NCBI RefSeq assembly: GCF_001421435.1
Contig: NZ_LMKA01000068.1
Span: 62,001-126,000 of the forward strand
From: Chryseobacterium sp. Leaf201
GTDB taxonomy: Bacteria > Bacteroidota > Bacteroidia > Flavobacteriales > Weeksellaceae
Length of the DNA stretch: 64,000 nucleotides
Direction of reading: 5' to 3'
The translations under genes and the position numbers were made by a program. Under the pieces are notes generated by a model that made no database searches, was not told the DNA's origin, and saw only the letters and a program-made list of their open reading frames with translations. Of the stretch, positions 25,404 through 32,923 are shown in pieces; positions within the stretch are counted from its first letter, which is position 1, and each line of letters begins with the position of its first letter.

Positions 25404-26996
25404 ATGAAAAAAACATCATTAATCGGAGGAATTAAGGAGAATTTCCCTTCAGGACTCGTTGTATTTCTGGTAGCACTCCCACTTTGCCTTGGGATTGCTC
25501 TGGCATCAGGGGCGCCGCCTTTATCCGGAATTATTGCAGGCGTTATAGGAGGTATCGTTGTTGGGTCACTCAGCAACTCCAACATATCGGTTTCAGGGCC
25601 TGCAGCGGGCTTAACGGCGATTGTATTGACAGCCATTACAGATCTGGGTGCATTTGACATCTTTCTCTGCGCAGGAATTATAGCGGGAGCCCTGCAGCTG
25701 ATCTTAGGTTTTATAAAAGCCGGAAGTATATCCAATTATTTTCCCAACAATGTTATTGAAGGCATGCTTGCCGCAATCGGGATTATTATTATCTTAAAAC
25801 AGATCCCTCATGCACTGGGGTTTGATAAAGATTATGAAGGTCACGAATCTATTTTTGACAATGGGCTGAACTTCGGGTATTTTACGGAATTATCCGGGGC
25901 TATTCATCCGGGTGCCGTGGTTGTAACCCTGGTTTCCGTAGCTATCCTTATCGCGTGGGACCGAATTTATGTCTTGAGAAGGATGAAAATGCTTCCGGGA
26001 GCCTTAGTTGCGGTAGCAGCCGGAATTGCCCTGAACCAGATTTTCAGAATGACAGGAAGTTCGCTGGCCATACAGCCGCAACACCTTGTCTCTTTGCCGG
26101 TACCGAAGTCTCTGGACGATTTTAAAAATTTAATAACGCTGCCCAACATCAATGGGTTTACCAATCCTAAAGTATGGATCGCAGGAGCAACCATTGCCAT
26201 TGTAGCGTCTATTGAAACCCTGCTCTGTATTGAAGCTTCCGACAGGCTGGATCAGCAGAGGAGAATAACGGATACCAACCTTGAGCTGAAAGCACAGGGA
26301 ATCGGGAACCTGATCAGTTCTTTCATCGGCGGGCTTCCGATGACATCGGTGGTGGTAAGAAGTTCTGCCAATGCCAACGCAGGAGCAACTTCCAAGATGT
26401 CCGCAATCATCCACGGGGTTTTATTACTGATCTGCGTACTTTCCATTCCTGTAATCCTGAATTTAATCCCTTTGGCAACACTGGCAGCGGTGTTGATTTT
26501 AGTAGGGTACAAGCTGGCGAAACCGGCAACATTCAGGCACTTCTGGCATTTGGGTAAATTCCAGTTTATTCCGTTTGTAGCAACCGTAGCAGCCGTGGTG
26601 GCAACCGATTTGTTGAAAGGAGTCGGTATCGGTCTGGCAATTTCCGTTTTCTATATCCTTCAGGGAAATATGAAAAGAGCGTATTATTTAAGCCGTGAAA
26701 AGCTGAGTACCGCAGGCGGGATCGTCATCAAACTTGCAGAGGAAGTATCTTTCCTCAACAAAGCAGCCATTAAAAAAACCCTGAAAAACATCAAGCCCAA
26801 CTCTACGGTAACAATTGATGCCCGGGGTACGTCCTATATCGCAACAGACGTTTTGGAAATGATCCAGGATTTCGCGAACATCAGGGCTAAAGAGGAAGAT
26901 ATCAATGTAGAGCTTTTAGGTTTTAAGACATCGTACAGGGACTATGAAACCGATGAAGATTCACACATCATCGTTACCCATACGAAAGCAATGTAG
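25404..26996 (+). CDS. SulP family anion transporter with STAS domain
   Basis: A 530-residue inner-membrane transporter. The N-terminal sequence FPSGLVVFLVALPLCLGIAL and then GASSGAPPLSG-type turn residues (ASGAPPLSGIIAGVIGG) mark SulP helices 1-2. NSNISVSGPAAGLTAIVL is the substrate region, and the last roughly 100 residues form a short STAS domain (TVTIDARGTSYIATDVLEMI). The family moves sulfate, bicarbonate or other anions. The linked carbonic anhydrase suggests sodium-dependent bicarbonate uptake like cyanobacterial BicA, but I cannot tell this from sequence alone. A strong terminator follows. Confidence 0.92.
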   Translation: MKKTSLIGGIKENFPSGLVVFLVALPLCLGIALASGAPPLSGIIAGVIGGIVVGSLSNSNISVSGPAAGLTAIVLTAITDLGAFDIFLCAGIIAGALQLILGFIKAGSISNYFPNNVIEGMLAAIGIIIILKQIPHALGFDKDYEGHESIFDNGLNFGYFTELSGAIHPGAVVVTLVSVAILIAWDRIYVLRRMKMLPGALVAVAAGIALNQIFRMTGSSLAIQPQHLVSLPVPKSLDDFKNLITLPNINGFTNPKVWIAGATIAIVASIETLLCIEASDRLDQQRRITDTNLELKAQGIGNLISSFIGGLPMTSVVVRSSANANAGATSKMSAIIHGVLLLICVLSIPVILNLIPLATLAAVLILVGYKLAKPATFRHFWHLGKFQFIPFVATVAAVVATDLLKGVGIGLAISVFYILQGNMKRAYYLSREKLSTAGGIVIKLAEEVSFLNKAAIKKTLKNIKPNSTVTIDARGTSYIATDVLEMIQDFANIRAKEEDINVELLGFKTSYRDYETDEDSHIIVTHTKAM

Positions 26997-27062
26997 ATAA
27001 TATTATAAGAAGCATATTTTAGTTAGATAAGTTGATGGAAATTATCAAATAAAGTACATCAG

Positions 27063-27089
27063 AAGGCTGCCGACTTGGCGGCCTTTTTT
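27063..27089 (+). terminator. Rho-independent terminator after the SulP gene
   Basis: AAGGCTGCC (27063-27071) pairs with GGCGGCCTT (27077-27085), one G-T pair, 5-nt loop, followed by a T-run to 27089. Confidence 0.85.
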
Positions 27090-27200
27090 AATTAAGACCG
27101 TTAAACTATTCAGCTCTTTTCGTTGATAATAAAGAACAGCGGATTAAATACAATTGATTTTACACCATAATCAGGATAAGGCATTTCAATCTTAATTACT

Positions 27201-27208
27201 TACCTTTG
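27201..27208 (+). promoter_or_regulatory. Candidate promoter box for the 27236 gene
   Basis: TACCTTTG matches TAnnTTTG and lies 27 bases before the start codon. Confidence 0.45.
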
Positions 27209-27235
27209 ATTTTCAAATAATGTGACAGACAGCTC

Positions 27236-27658
27236 ATGACTATAAAGACGAATACATTTCTGATCGGCATGCTCCTTTTTTTAAGCAGTTTTCTAAATGC
27301 CCAGAAGCCGGTAAAAGATACTTTGGCGTACCTTAAAAAATTTGAAACCAATAAAGAAAAATACATCGGGAAGCCCTTTTCTTTGCTGTTGAAAGACATG
27401 GCCCAACTGCAGCCGGCAAAAGCCAGATCTGACATCAAAGAAGACAGGGATAATCCGCTGCCAAGCACTGTATTCACCTTTTCCGGGAGAGATATTAATT
27501 CCGGAAACCAGCCTTCGATGGTGATCACGTGGAAACCCGATGACCGCCCCACAACACCTCTTGAGTTTTTTCAGGAAGAGCATAACTACCGTTTTACGGT
27601 AAGCGAAAAAAATTATTTTGAGAAAAAGATCATAAGGAATATGGTGGTCTCCAAATAG
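27236..27658 (+). CDS. Secreted protein of unknown function
   Basis: A 140-residue protein with a signal peptide: FLIGMLLFLSSFLNAQKPVK, cleavage expected after Ala in LNAQ. The mature part has a mixed charged composition, a MVITWKPDDRPTTPLEFFQ segment near 95-113, and no cysteines. I do not recognise a domain. It has its own promoter box and ends at a terminator shared with the convergent pth gene, so it is probably monocistronic. Periplasmic or outer-membrane location is likely. Confidence 0.8.
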   Translation: MTIKTNTFLIGMLLFLSSFLNAQKPVKDTLAYLKKFETNKEKYIGKPFSLLLKDMAQLQPAKARSDIKEDRDNPLPSTVFTFSGRDINSGNQPSMVITWKPDDRPTTPLEFFQEEHNYRFTVSEKNYFEKKIIRNMVVSK

Positions 27659-27660
27659 CA

Positions 27661-27683
27661 AAACCTCCCGGGCCGGAAGGTTT
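27661..27683. terminator. Bidirectional terminator between the 27236 gene and pth
   Basis: AAACCTCCCGG and CCGGAAGGTTT form an almost perfect inverted repeat (one mismatch) two bases after the + strand stop codon, with moderate T-runs on both sides. It can serve the two convergent genes. Confidence 0.65.
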
Positions 27684-27708
27684 CTCTCTATTATTAAATT
27701 CCTGTCTG

Positions 27709-28272
27709 TTATTTGCCATTAAAGGCAGACATGGTATTGCTGATGCCTGCAAACACAAAAGACAGGCATGCTTTAGAAAACTTTTCAATTCTTTCCGCAA
27801 GCTTTTCCGTTTCCTCTGCATTCCAGGTTCCCAATACATAATCTACCTGTCTCCCTTCAGAAAATTCTGCAGAAATCCCGAAACGGAGTCGCGCATAATT
27901 CTGGGTATGAAGAACCTCATTGATGTTTTTCAGTCCGTTATGGCCGGCATCCGATCCTTTTCCCTTCAATCTTAAGGTCCCGAACGGCAGCGCTAAATCA
28001 TCGGTGATGATCAGTACATTTTCCAACGGTATGTTTTCTTTCTGCATCCAGTATTTTACGGCATTTCCGGAAAGATTCATATAGGTATCGGGCTTTAAAA
28101 CAAATACCCTTCTTCCTTTGTATTTCCCGTCGGCCATCCAGCCGAAATTAGTGGTATTAAAAGATACTTCCAGGGTTTCCGCTATTTTATCCGCTACTTT
28201 AAAACCTACATTGTGGCGTGTGTTTTCATATTCAGCCCCTTTGTTCCCGAGGCCAACAATCAAATATTTCAT
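27709..28272 (-). CDS. pth: Peptidyl-tRNA hydrolase
   Basis: A 187-residue enzyme that releases peptides from peptidyl-tRNA dropped by ribosomes. [20 protein letters not shown] starts the protein with Asn10 and the catalytic His20. [13 protein letters not shown] (Asn66), [10 protein letters not shown] (Asp91) and [12 protein letters not shown] complete the active site. Length is normal. The gene has a promoter box at 28287-28294 with a leader of about 15 nt and a terminator shared with the convergent gene. Confidence 0.97.
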   Translation of the reverse strand: MKYLIVGLGNKGAEYENTRHNVGFKVADKIAETLEVSFNTTNFGWMADGKYKGRRVFVLKPDTYMNLSGNAVKYWMQKENIPLENVLIITDDLALPFGTLRLKGKGSDAGHNGLKNINEVLHTQNYARLRFGISAEFSEGRQVDYVLGTWNAEETEKLAERIEKFSKACLSFVFAGISNTMSAFNGK

Positions 28273-28286
28273 GAAGAAATTTTTTG

Positions 28287-28294
28287 CAAAATTA
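28287..28294 (-). promoter_or_regulatory. Candidate promoter box for pth
   Basis: On the - strand TAATTTTG matches TAnnTTTG, 14 bases upstream of the pth ATG. Confidence 0.5.
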
Positions 28295-28305
28295 AAGCAT
28301 TAAAA

Positions 28306-28337
28306 ATAAAAAAGCTCAATCTTTGGAAAGATTGAGC
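28306..28337 (-). terminator. Terminator after the 28362 lipoprotein gene
   Basis: GCTCAATCTTT (28314-28324) pairs with AAAGATTGAGC (28327-28337). Read on the - strand, the hairpin is followed by a run of T, placing it directly downstream of the lipoprotein gene that ends at 28362. Confidence 0.85.
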
Positions 28338-28361
28338 CTTCAGTATATAAAAAGATTTCTT

Positions 28362-29297
28362 TTATAACGGTTTGTAGATGTAGTTGATGCTGTATCCGCG
28401 GATCATATATGTCTGGGGATCATAAGCATAATCTGTTGACCTTATCAGCGGATTTGGAATAGGAGTCGTAAGATCTGTTGCAGAGACTCTTTTCGGGCTG
28501 TTAGGTGACATAATCCAGAAGTTATTCATATCATGGAACTTGTTTTCTACAGATAAAAGCCTGGAGATTTTATAAGCGTTCGGCAATAATGTAAACGGAC
28601 TGATCTGTGCATCATAATTCCCGTAATCATAACTCCACCTTTCGGTTACTGTACCGAATACGCTTCCGCTCATGGTACCGAATAATTTTGTTACTTTAGA
28701 AACATTATCTCCGGAATATTCATATTTCGTTTTTGAATAATCCGTAAACGAAGTTCCGGGTGCATCCGGACCGTTTTTCATGATAATAGAATCCAATTTT
28801 CCTGTAGCCGCAGAATATTTTAAATTATAAAGCGCTTTGGATTTTTTGTAAAGTATCTGAGGACCGGGTGTAGTAGCAGGAGGGGTTATTGTCCTCTTGT
28901 AAAATGAGCGGTTTTCTGAAATAATTTCCAGTCTTCCCGTACTTCCATACGTAAACTGCTGGGTATATGATATACTGTCTTTATCAATTTCTCCATTACC
29001 ATCCAGATCAAGAAAGCCTCTGAAATCAACTCTGCTGATTTTATCACCGCTCCATGCGATGTTGGCCGCAGAATCAGCACTGTCCATCACTACTCTGGAC
29101 AATTGCAATCCGTTATAATAATAAGTGGCCAGGGTATCTGAATCTGTGATTTCTCTGTATAAAGCTCTCGGACCGTTAAGCCCTGTGTTCGTATTGATGT
29201 CAAGCAGCGGGTTCCCGTCTTCATCCATCAGGTCTTTACAAGAATGGACCGTAGCAACACCTACAAACAGTAAAATAAAATAAAAAAGTCGTTTCAT
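28362..29297 (-). CDS. Lipoprotein of unknown function, paralogue A
   Basis: A 311-residue protein with a lipoprotein signal: hydrophobic FYFILLFVGVATVHSC, with Cys20 as the acylation site. It shares motifs with the next gene upstream (29399-30253): GPRxL near residue 42, a TKxEYSGDNVSKV-like segment, and YDYGNYDAQISPFTLLPNAY versus YAYGDYDAKINPYTTLPKEY. The alternating Tyr, Asp and Gly pattern suggests a beta-sheet-rich, repeat-like fold. I do not recognise a named family. A strong promoter box and a terminator frame it as a single-gene transcript. Confidence 0.82.
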   Translation of the reverse strand: MKRLFYFILLFVGVATVHSCKDLMDEDGNPLLDINTNTGLNGPRALYREITDSDTLATYYYNGLQLSRVVMDSADSAANIAWSGDKISRVDFRGFLDLDGNGEIDKDSISYTQQFTYGSTGRLEIISENRSFYKRTITPPATTPGPQILYKKSKALYNLKYSAATGKLDSIIMKNGPDAPGTSFTDYSKTKYEYSGDNVSKVTKLFGTMSGSVFGTVTERWSYDYGNYDAQISPFTLLPNAYKISRLLSVENKFHDMNNFWIMSPNSPKRVSATDLTTPIPNPLIRSTDYAYDPQTYMIRGYSINYIYKPL

Positions 29298-29323
29298 TCC
29301 GATAGGGATTATTTATTTTTCCA

Positions 29324-29331
29324 CAAATATA
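29324..29331 (-). promoter_or_regulatory. Promoter box for lipoprotein A
   Basis: TATATTTG on the - strand, 26 bases upstream of the ATG at 29297. Confidence 0.55.
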
Positions 29332-29398
29332 ATTTTTTTTTGAATAAAAACCATGTATTTATTCGTTTTCAGACAAAACCATTAAAGGATGGTAATTA

Positions 29399-30253
29399 TT
29401 ATAACGCTTTATATATGTATTTAATTGTCTGGCTCTGGTCAGAAGTTGGATAATTCTGAGAATCATACAAATATCCTTTCGGAACTGAGATCGGAGGCCC
29501 CACAGGATTCTGTATGGTTATTTTCCCGTAGTTGTTTGAAGAGATCATACTGTAATTGGTCTGTAATATCATACCGGTTACAATACAGTACTCTTTCGGT
29601 AAAGTAGTGTAAGGATTTATTTTAGCATCATAATCTCCGTAAGCGTAGGACATGGTGGAAGCTGTAGAAGGATCAGGGTTGGCCCCGTCCATCAGCATAG
29701 CAGTATAGTCTACCTTGGCAACATTATTTGCGGAGAATGTAAATTTGGTTTCCATATAATGGGTGTAGGATGTGCTTCCGCCCATTTTTCTCTTTTCAAC
29801 AATTCTGTACAGTTGTCCGTTGGCATCATAGAAAACCGTAAAATCGCCGTGGTTGGTTATCCCGAGTACAGATTGGTCCATGGTGAAAGAAGACAGCTTC
29901 CCGCTGGTGTAAGAAAGGGTATATAAATTATCATAGATATGCGGATTTGCATTATCAAGATACTTAATTTTTGAAATTTTATTCCCCGTATAGGTTACCG
30001 TTGCCGTAATGGTATTATCAGAACCTGCGTCCCGGATAAAAGCCTGGGAGAGGATTCCCGCATTGGTAATATACTCTTCCAGATCTTTATTTCCGCTGTT
30101 CAGTTTGCTTAAGATTCTCGGGCCTGTAATAACAGGCGTATTTGTTGAGTTGTTTTTATCCTGGTTCGGCGGATCCTCCGTTGTATTGTCACATGAAACC
30201 ACAAAAGCAAGTGCCAGTGCTGTTAATGATGAAAGAAAGTACTTTTTTATCAT
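29399..30253 (-). CDS. Lipoprotein of unknown function, paralogue B
   Basis: A 284-residue lipoprotein precursor: hydrophobic FLSSLTALALAFVVSC with Cys21 as the lipidation site, followed by an acidic, Asn/Thr-rich linker (DNTTEDPPNQDKNN). The body shares with paralogue A the GPRIL start, the SGKLSSFTM region and the YAYGDYDAKINPYTTLPKEY block. The pair arose by tandem duplication but each copy has its own promoter box of identical sequence (TATATTTG). Outer-membrane location is likely. Function unknown. Confidence 0.82.
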   Translation of the reverse strand: MIKKYFLSSLTALALAFVVSCDNTTEDPPNQDKNNSTNTPVITGPRILSKLNSGNKDLEEYITNAGILSQAFIRDAGSDNTITATVTYTGNKISKIKYLDNANPHIYDNLYTLSYTSGKLSSFTMDQSVLGITNHGDFTVFYDANGQLYRIVEKRKMGGSTSYTHYMETKFTFSANNVAKVDYTAMLMDGANPDPSTASTMSYAYGDYDAKINPYTTLPKEYCIVTGMILQTNYSMISSNNYGKITIQNPVGPPISVPKGYLYDSQNYPTSDQSQTIKYIYKAL

Positions 30254-30272
30254 AGTATCAATTTAATGCCGT

Positions 30273-30280
30273 CAAATATA
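30273..30280 (-). promoter_or_regulatory. Promoter box for lipoprotein B
   Basis: TATATTTG on the - strand, 19 bases upstream of the ATG at 30253, the same octamer as in front of paralogue A. Confidence 0.55.
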
Positions 30281-30391
30281 AATTATTTTGATTAATCTTC
30301 CTTTGAATTTTCAATTAAATGGCAGAAAGAATAAAAAAAACCCAAAAACTTTCGCTTTCAGATTTGTAATTTCTATAAAATGGTTTAAAAA

Positions 30392-31135
30392 TCAGTAGGG
30401 CTGTAAAACCGAAGTAGTAAGTACCGACTGAGACATGTCTGCATCAAGAAAAACCGTATTCACAGGTATTCCCACACCCAGAGTCCCTGAATTCAGATTT
30501 CTCTTTGTACAGGCAACCTTCACCGTGTAATTATTTTTAGGGGTTAAATCGGTAAGCGTGGCATTAAGGTTAAAGATTTTATAAGCTCCGTCCGTTCCGA
30601 TTAAAACATCCGTCCTTACGGCTTTCAGTTGGTCATCTACAAAAATCCCGCAGGCAAAACCGGTAGAAGAATTTGTATTCGCCGTTTTCTGTGCCGTGGT
30701 CTGAAAAGAAAAAACCACTTTATTGGTGGTCTTGGTTACCGAAAAAGTATCCTGTGTCCCGGGAAGTACCGTCCAGGTGCTGTTAATAACAGAATTTTCC
30801 ATATAGGGCGCCGTTGATCCGTTGATCCCATTGAACACGGCTCCCGTCTGATCAGACACGGTATTCATAAAAAATAAAGACATGCTTCCCTGGCCGTCTG
30901 CAATCCTGATGCTTTTCCAGTCGTTCACCGGAAGGTCGGCATTGTTGTGAAAGATCGTCCCCGCAGTTCCGGCAGACCCTTTTACCGTATTTGTCCCTCC
31001 TGTCCTTATTTCTTTTCTTGAATTAAAATCTCCTTTGATGTCCAGGGTTCCCACCGGGTTGGCTGTATTTATACCCACCTGCGCATAGGAACAGATGGAA
31101 AGTACGGAACCTATGATAAAATATATTTTTCTCAT
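30392..31135 (-). CDS. Secreted protein with LDxxGD motif, third of three tandem paralogues
   Basis: A 247-residue protein with a signal peptide ending SICSYAQ, followed directly by VGINTANPVGTLDIKGDF. This short motif (VGIGT-x2-P-x3-LDVNG) recurs at the N terminus of many Bacteroidetes surface proteins. Later it has a CGIFVDDQLKAVRTDVLIG block shared with the two upstream genes. About 220 residues of mature protein look beta-rich, rich in Thr, Asn and Val. It starts 2 bp after the preceding paralogue's stop codon. Family recognised by motif only; function unknown. Confidence 0.8.
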   Translation of the reverse strand: MRKIYFIIGSVLSICSYAQVGINTANPVGTLDIKGDFNSRKEIRTGGTNTVKGSAGTAGTIFHNNADLPVNDWKSIRIADGQGSMSLFFMNTVSDQTGAVFNGINGSTAPYMENSVINSTWTVLPGTQDTFSVTKTTNKVVFSFQTTAQKTANTNSSTGFACGIFVDDQLKAVRTDVLIGTDGAYKIFNLNATLTDLTPKNNYTVKVACTKRNLNSGTLGVGIPVNTVFLDADMSQSVLTTSVLQPY

Positions 31136-31137
31136 GA

Positions 31138-31950
31138 TTAATTTAAAATGGAATTAAATACCTGCGGCACTTCGTAGACATCTACTTTAAGTGAAGACTG
31201 GGTAATAAAGCTATCTATATTGTTAGAAACATTAATGCCTATTCCCAGCGTAGCCGTCGAGTTATAAGATTTCAGTCTTGAGCATGCGACACTCACCGTA
31301 TGGGTTCCGGCAGAAAGATTTTCGGCCATCCCGATCTGGTTGTGTGTGATAAATGTATTGCTGGAGCTGCTCGCCCTGAGATTCCGCTGTCTTAAATTAA
31401 CCAGCTTATCATCCACAAAGATCCCGCACGCATAGTCTATGGAAATATCCGGAGCTCCATTGGCCGGGAAATCTGCCTGAACTACCGTTTCAAACTGGAA
31501 ATAGGTTTTGCTCTGTCCGCTGTGTACCAGAATCGGTTGGGACAAAGATGCTATTTTTTTAAAACCGCTGAGCGTACTGAAATTAGCATTCTTTACAAAT
31601 GAGGTAGACCTTGTAGATCCGGTGGCCGACTCTTCCGAGCTGGTAAACTTAACGCCGGTACGGTCTGAAAAGGAGTTGTTGAAGATCAGATAGAATTTAT
31701 TGGCTTCATATTCCGGGATGCGGAGCGTTTTCCAGATCGGCGGAAATCCTGCGCCCTGTGAAACCAGCACCTGATCATGGGTACCTTCGTATAATTTGTT
31801 ATCCGTAACATTCAGCACAGATAATTTTCCTCTGAGATTGGTATCTCCATTAACGTCTAAGGTTGATTTCGGAGATGTTGTCTGTATACCTATCTGCGCG
31901 TTAAGAGATAGGCACGCAGCAAGAAACAACGGTGATAATATTTTCTTCAT
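31138..31950 (-). CDS. Secreted protein with LDxxGD motif, second of three tandem paralogues
   Basis: A 270-residue secreted protein. Signal peptide ILSPLFLAACLSLNAQ, then IGIQTTSPKSTLDVNGDTNL. It shares VLVSQGAGFPPIWKTLRI with the first paralogue and ACGIFVDDKLVNLRQRNL with the third, so it links the three. A 19-bp gap separates it from the first gene and 2 bp from the third, consistent with one operon read from 32794. Probably surface or fibre-like protein; no enzymatic motif is visible. Confidence 0.8.
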   Translation of the reverse strand: MKKILSPLFLAACLSLNAQIGIQTTSPKSTLDVNGDTNLRGKLSVLNVTDNKLYEGTHDQVLVSQGAGFPPIWKTLRIPEYEANKFYLIFNNSFSDRTGVKFTSSEESATGSTRSTSFVKNANFSTLSGFKKIASLSQPILVHSGQSKTYFQFETVVQADFPANGAPDISIDYACGIFVDDKLVNLRQRNLRASSSSNTFITHNQIGMAENLSAGTHTVSVACSRLKSYNSTATLGIGINVSNNIDSFITQSSLKVDVYEVPQVFNSILN

Positions 31951-31969
31951 GTAAGTAAATAACGGGAGA

Positions 31970-32794
31970 TTAATTGACCTGATAAATCACGTATTCAATA
32001 ACATCTATTTTAAAATCAGATTCTAAAGTAAATGCATTGGAAACCGTATTGGTATTGGATATATTCCGGCCGATGGTAAACTGGGAGTTGAGGTTGGATG
32101 ATTCAATTTTACGGCATGCCACCTCAACCTTCTGATTGCCTGCAGGAACGTTCTGTTCCGTATAGCTCAGCGTAAAAATATAGTCCTGGATGCCTTCTTT
32201 TTCCGTGTTGTTGTTTGAAGTAATCTTGTCCGGACGTATAGCCACCAGCTTACCGTTCCTGAAAACGCCACAGGTAAAGGTAACGCTCTGGGAAGCTGTT
32301 GCCACAGGTGCTTTCATCTCAACTCCGGTCTGAAACTGGTAGGTAAGCCTGTTTTTCCCGTTCCTGATCACAAAGTTATTTTCCAGCCCTGCAATCTTTA
32401 CCCACGTTCCTTTGGAAGTGTCCGTAATATTATCGCCGACCATATTTTTATAAATACCGTCCGCTGCCACACCTGCGGAAAGCGTGGAGATACCTGCCTG
32501 GTCTGATGATAAATAGGAGTTGATGAGTTTGTACTGCCCTTCTTCCATAAAGGACACATTTAAAGATTTCCACACCGGGGGCAAACCTTCGCCCTGGGAT
32601 ACCAATACCTGCCCGTTGAGTCCGGGATTACCTGTCTGGGCGGAAGTGCCGCCTACTTTTAGTTCTTTTCTTAAGGTGGTTTTCCCGTTTACATCGAGAA
32701 CAGAATTGGGTGCAGTCGTGCCAATTCCCACCTGCGCGTAAGCCGGAATCGAAATAAGAAATCCGGCTACGCAGTGATACATAGTTTTATTCAT
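31970..32794 (-). CDS. Secreted protein with LDxxGD motif, first of three tandem paralogues
   Basis: A 274-residue precursor from the ATG at 32794 (MNKTMYHCVAGFLISIPAYA signal, then QVGIGTTAPNSVLDVNGKT). An upstream in-frame TTG at 32809 lies inside the promoter box and is rejected. It shares GQVLVSQGEGLPPVWKSLN and CGVFRNGKLVAIRPDKI with its downstream neighbours. First gene of a three-gene operon with its own TATTTTTG promoter. Function unknown; the family is common on flavobacterial surfaces. Confidence 0.8.
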   Translation of the reverse strand: MNKTMYHCVAGFLISIPAYAQVGIGTTAPNSVLDVNGKTTLRKELKVGGTSAQTGNPGLNGQVLVSQGEGLPPVWKSLNVSFMEEGQYKLINSYLSSDQAGISTLSAGVAADGIYKNMVGDNITDTSKGTWVKIAGLENNFVIRNGKNRLTYQFQTGVEMKAPVATASQSVTFTCGVFRNGKLVAIRPDKITSNNNTEKEGIQDYIFTLSYTEQNVPAGNQKVEVACRKIESSNLNSQFTIGRNISNTNTVSNAFTLESDFKIDVIEYVIYQVN

Positions 32795-32806
32795 AATAAG
32801 GGACTG

Positions 32807-32814
32807 CAAAAATA
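32807..32814 (-). promoter_or_regulatory. Promoter box for the three-gene secreted-protein operon
   Basis: TATTTTTG on the - strand, 12 bases upstream of the ATG at 32794. It overlaps the alternative TTG at 32809 and so decides against that start. Confidence 0.55.
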
Positions 32815-32923
32815 AAATAAAAATTTTAAAAAAGTAGAGTGCACCCCTATAAAACTATAGAAATTAACTAATTAGGCGATAATTAAATTTTATTAAAAGT
32901 AGAATTATTACGACTGACAGCTG

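Noticed and set aside
32795-32809. TTG start five codons upstream for the first LDVNG-type protein
   Set aside because: It overlaps the TATTTTTG promoter box, and the ATG at 32794 gives a normal signal peptide.
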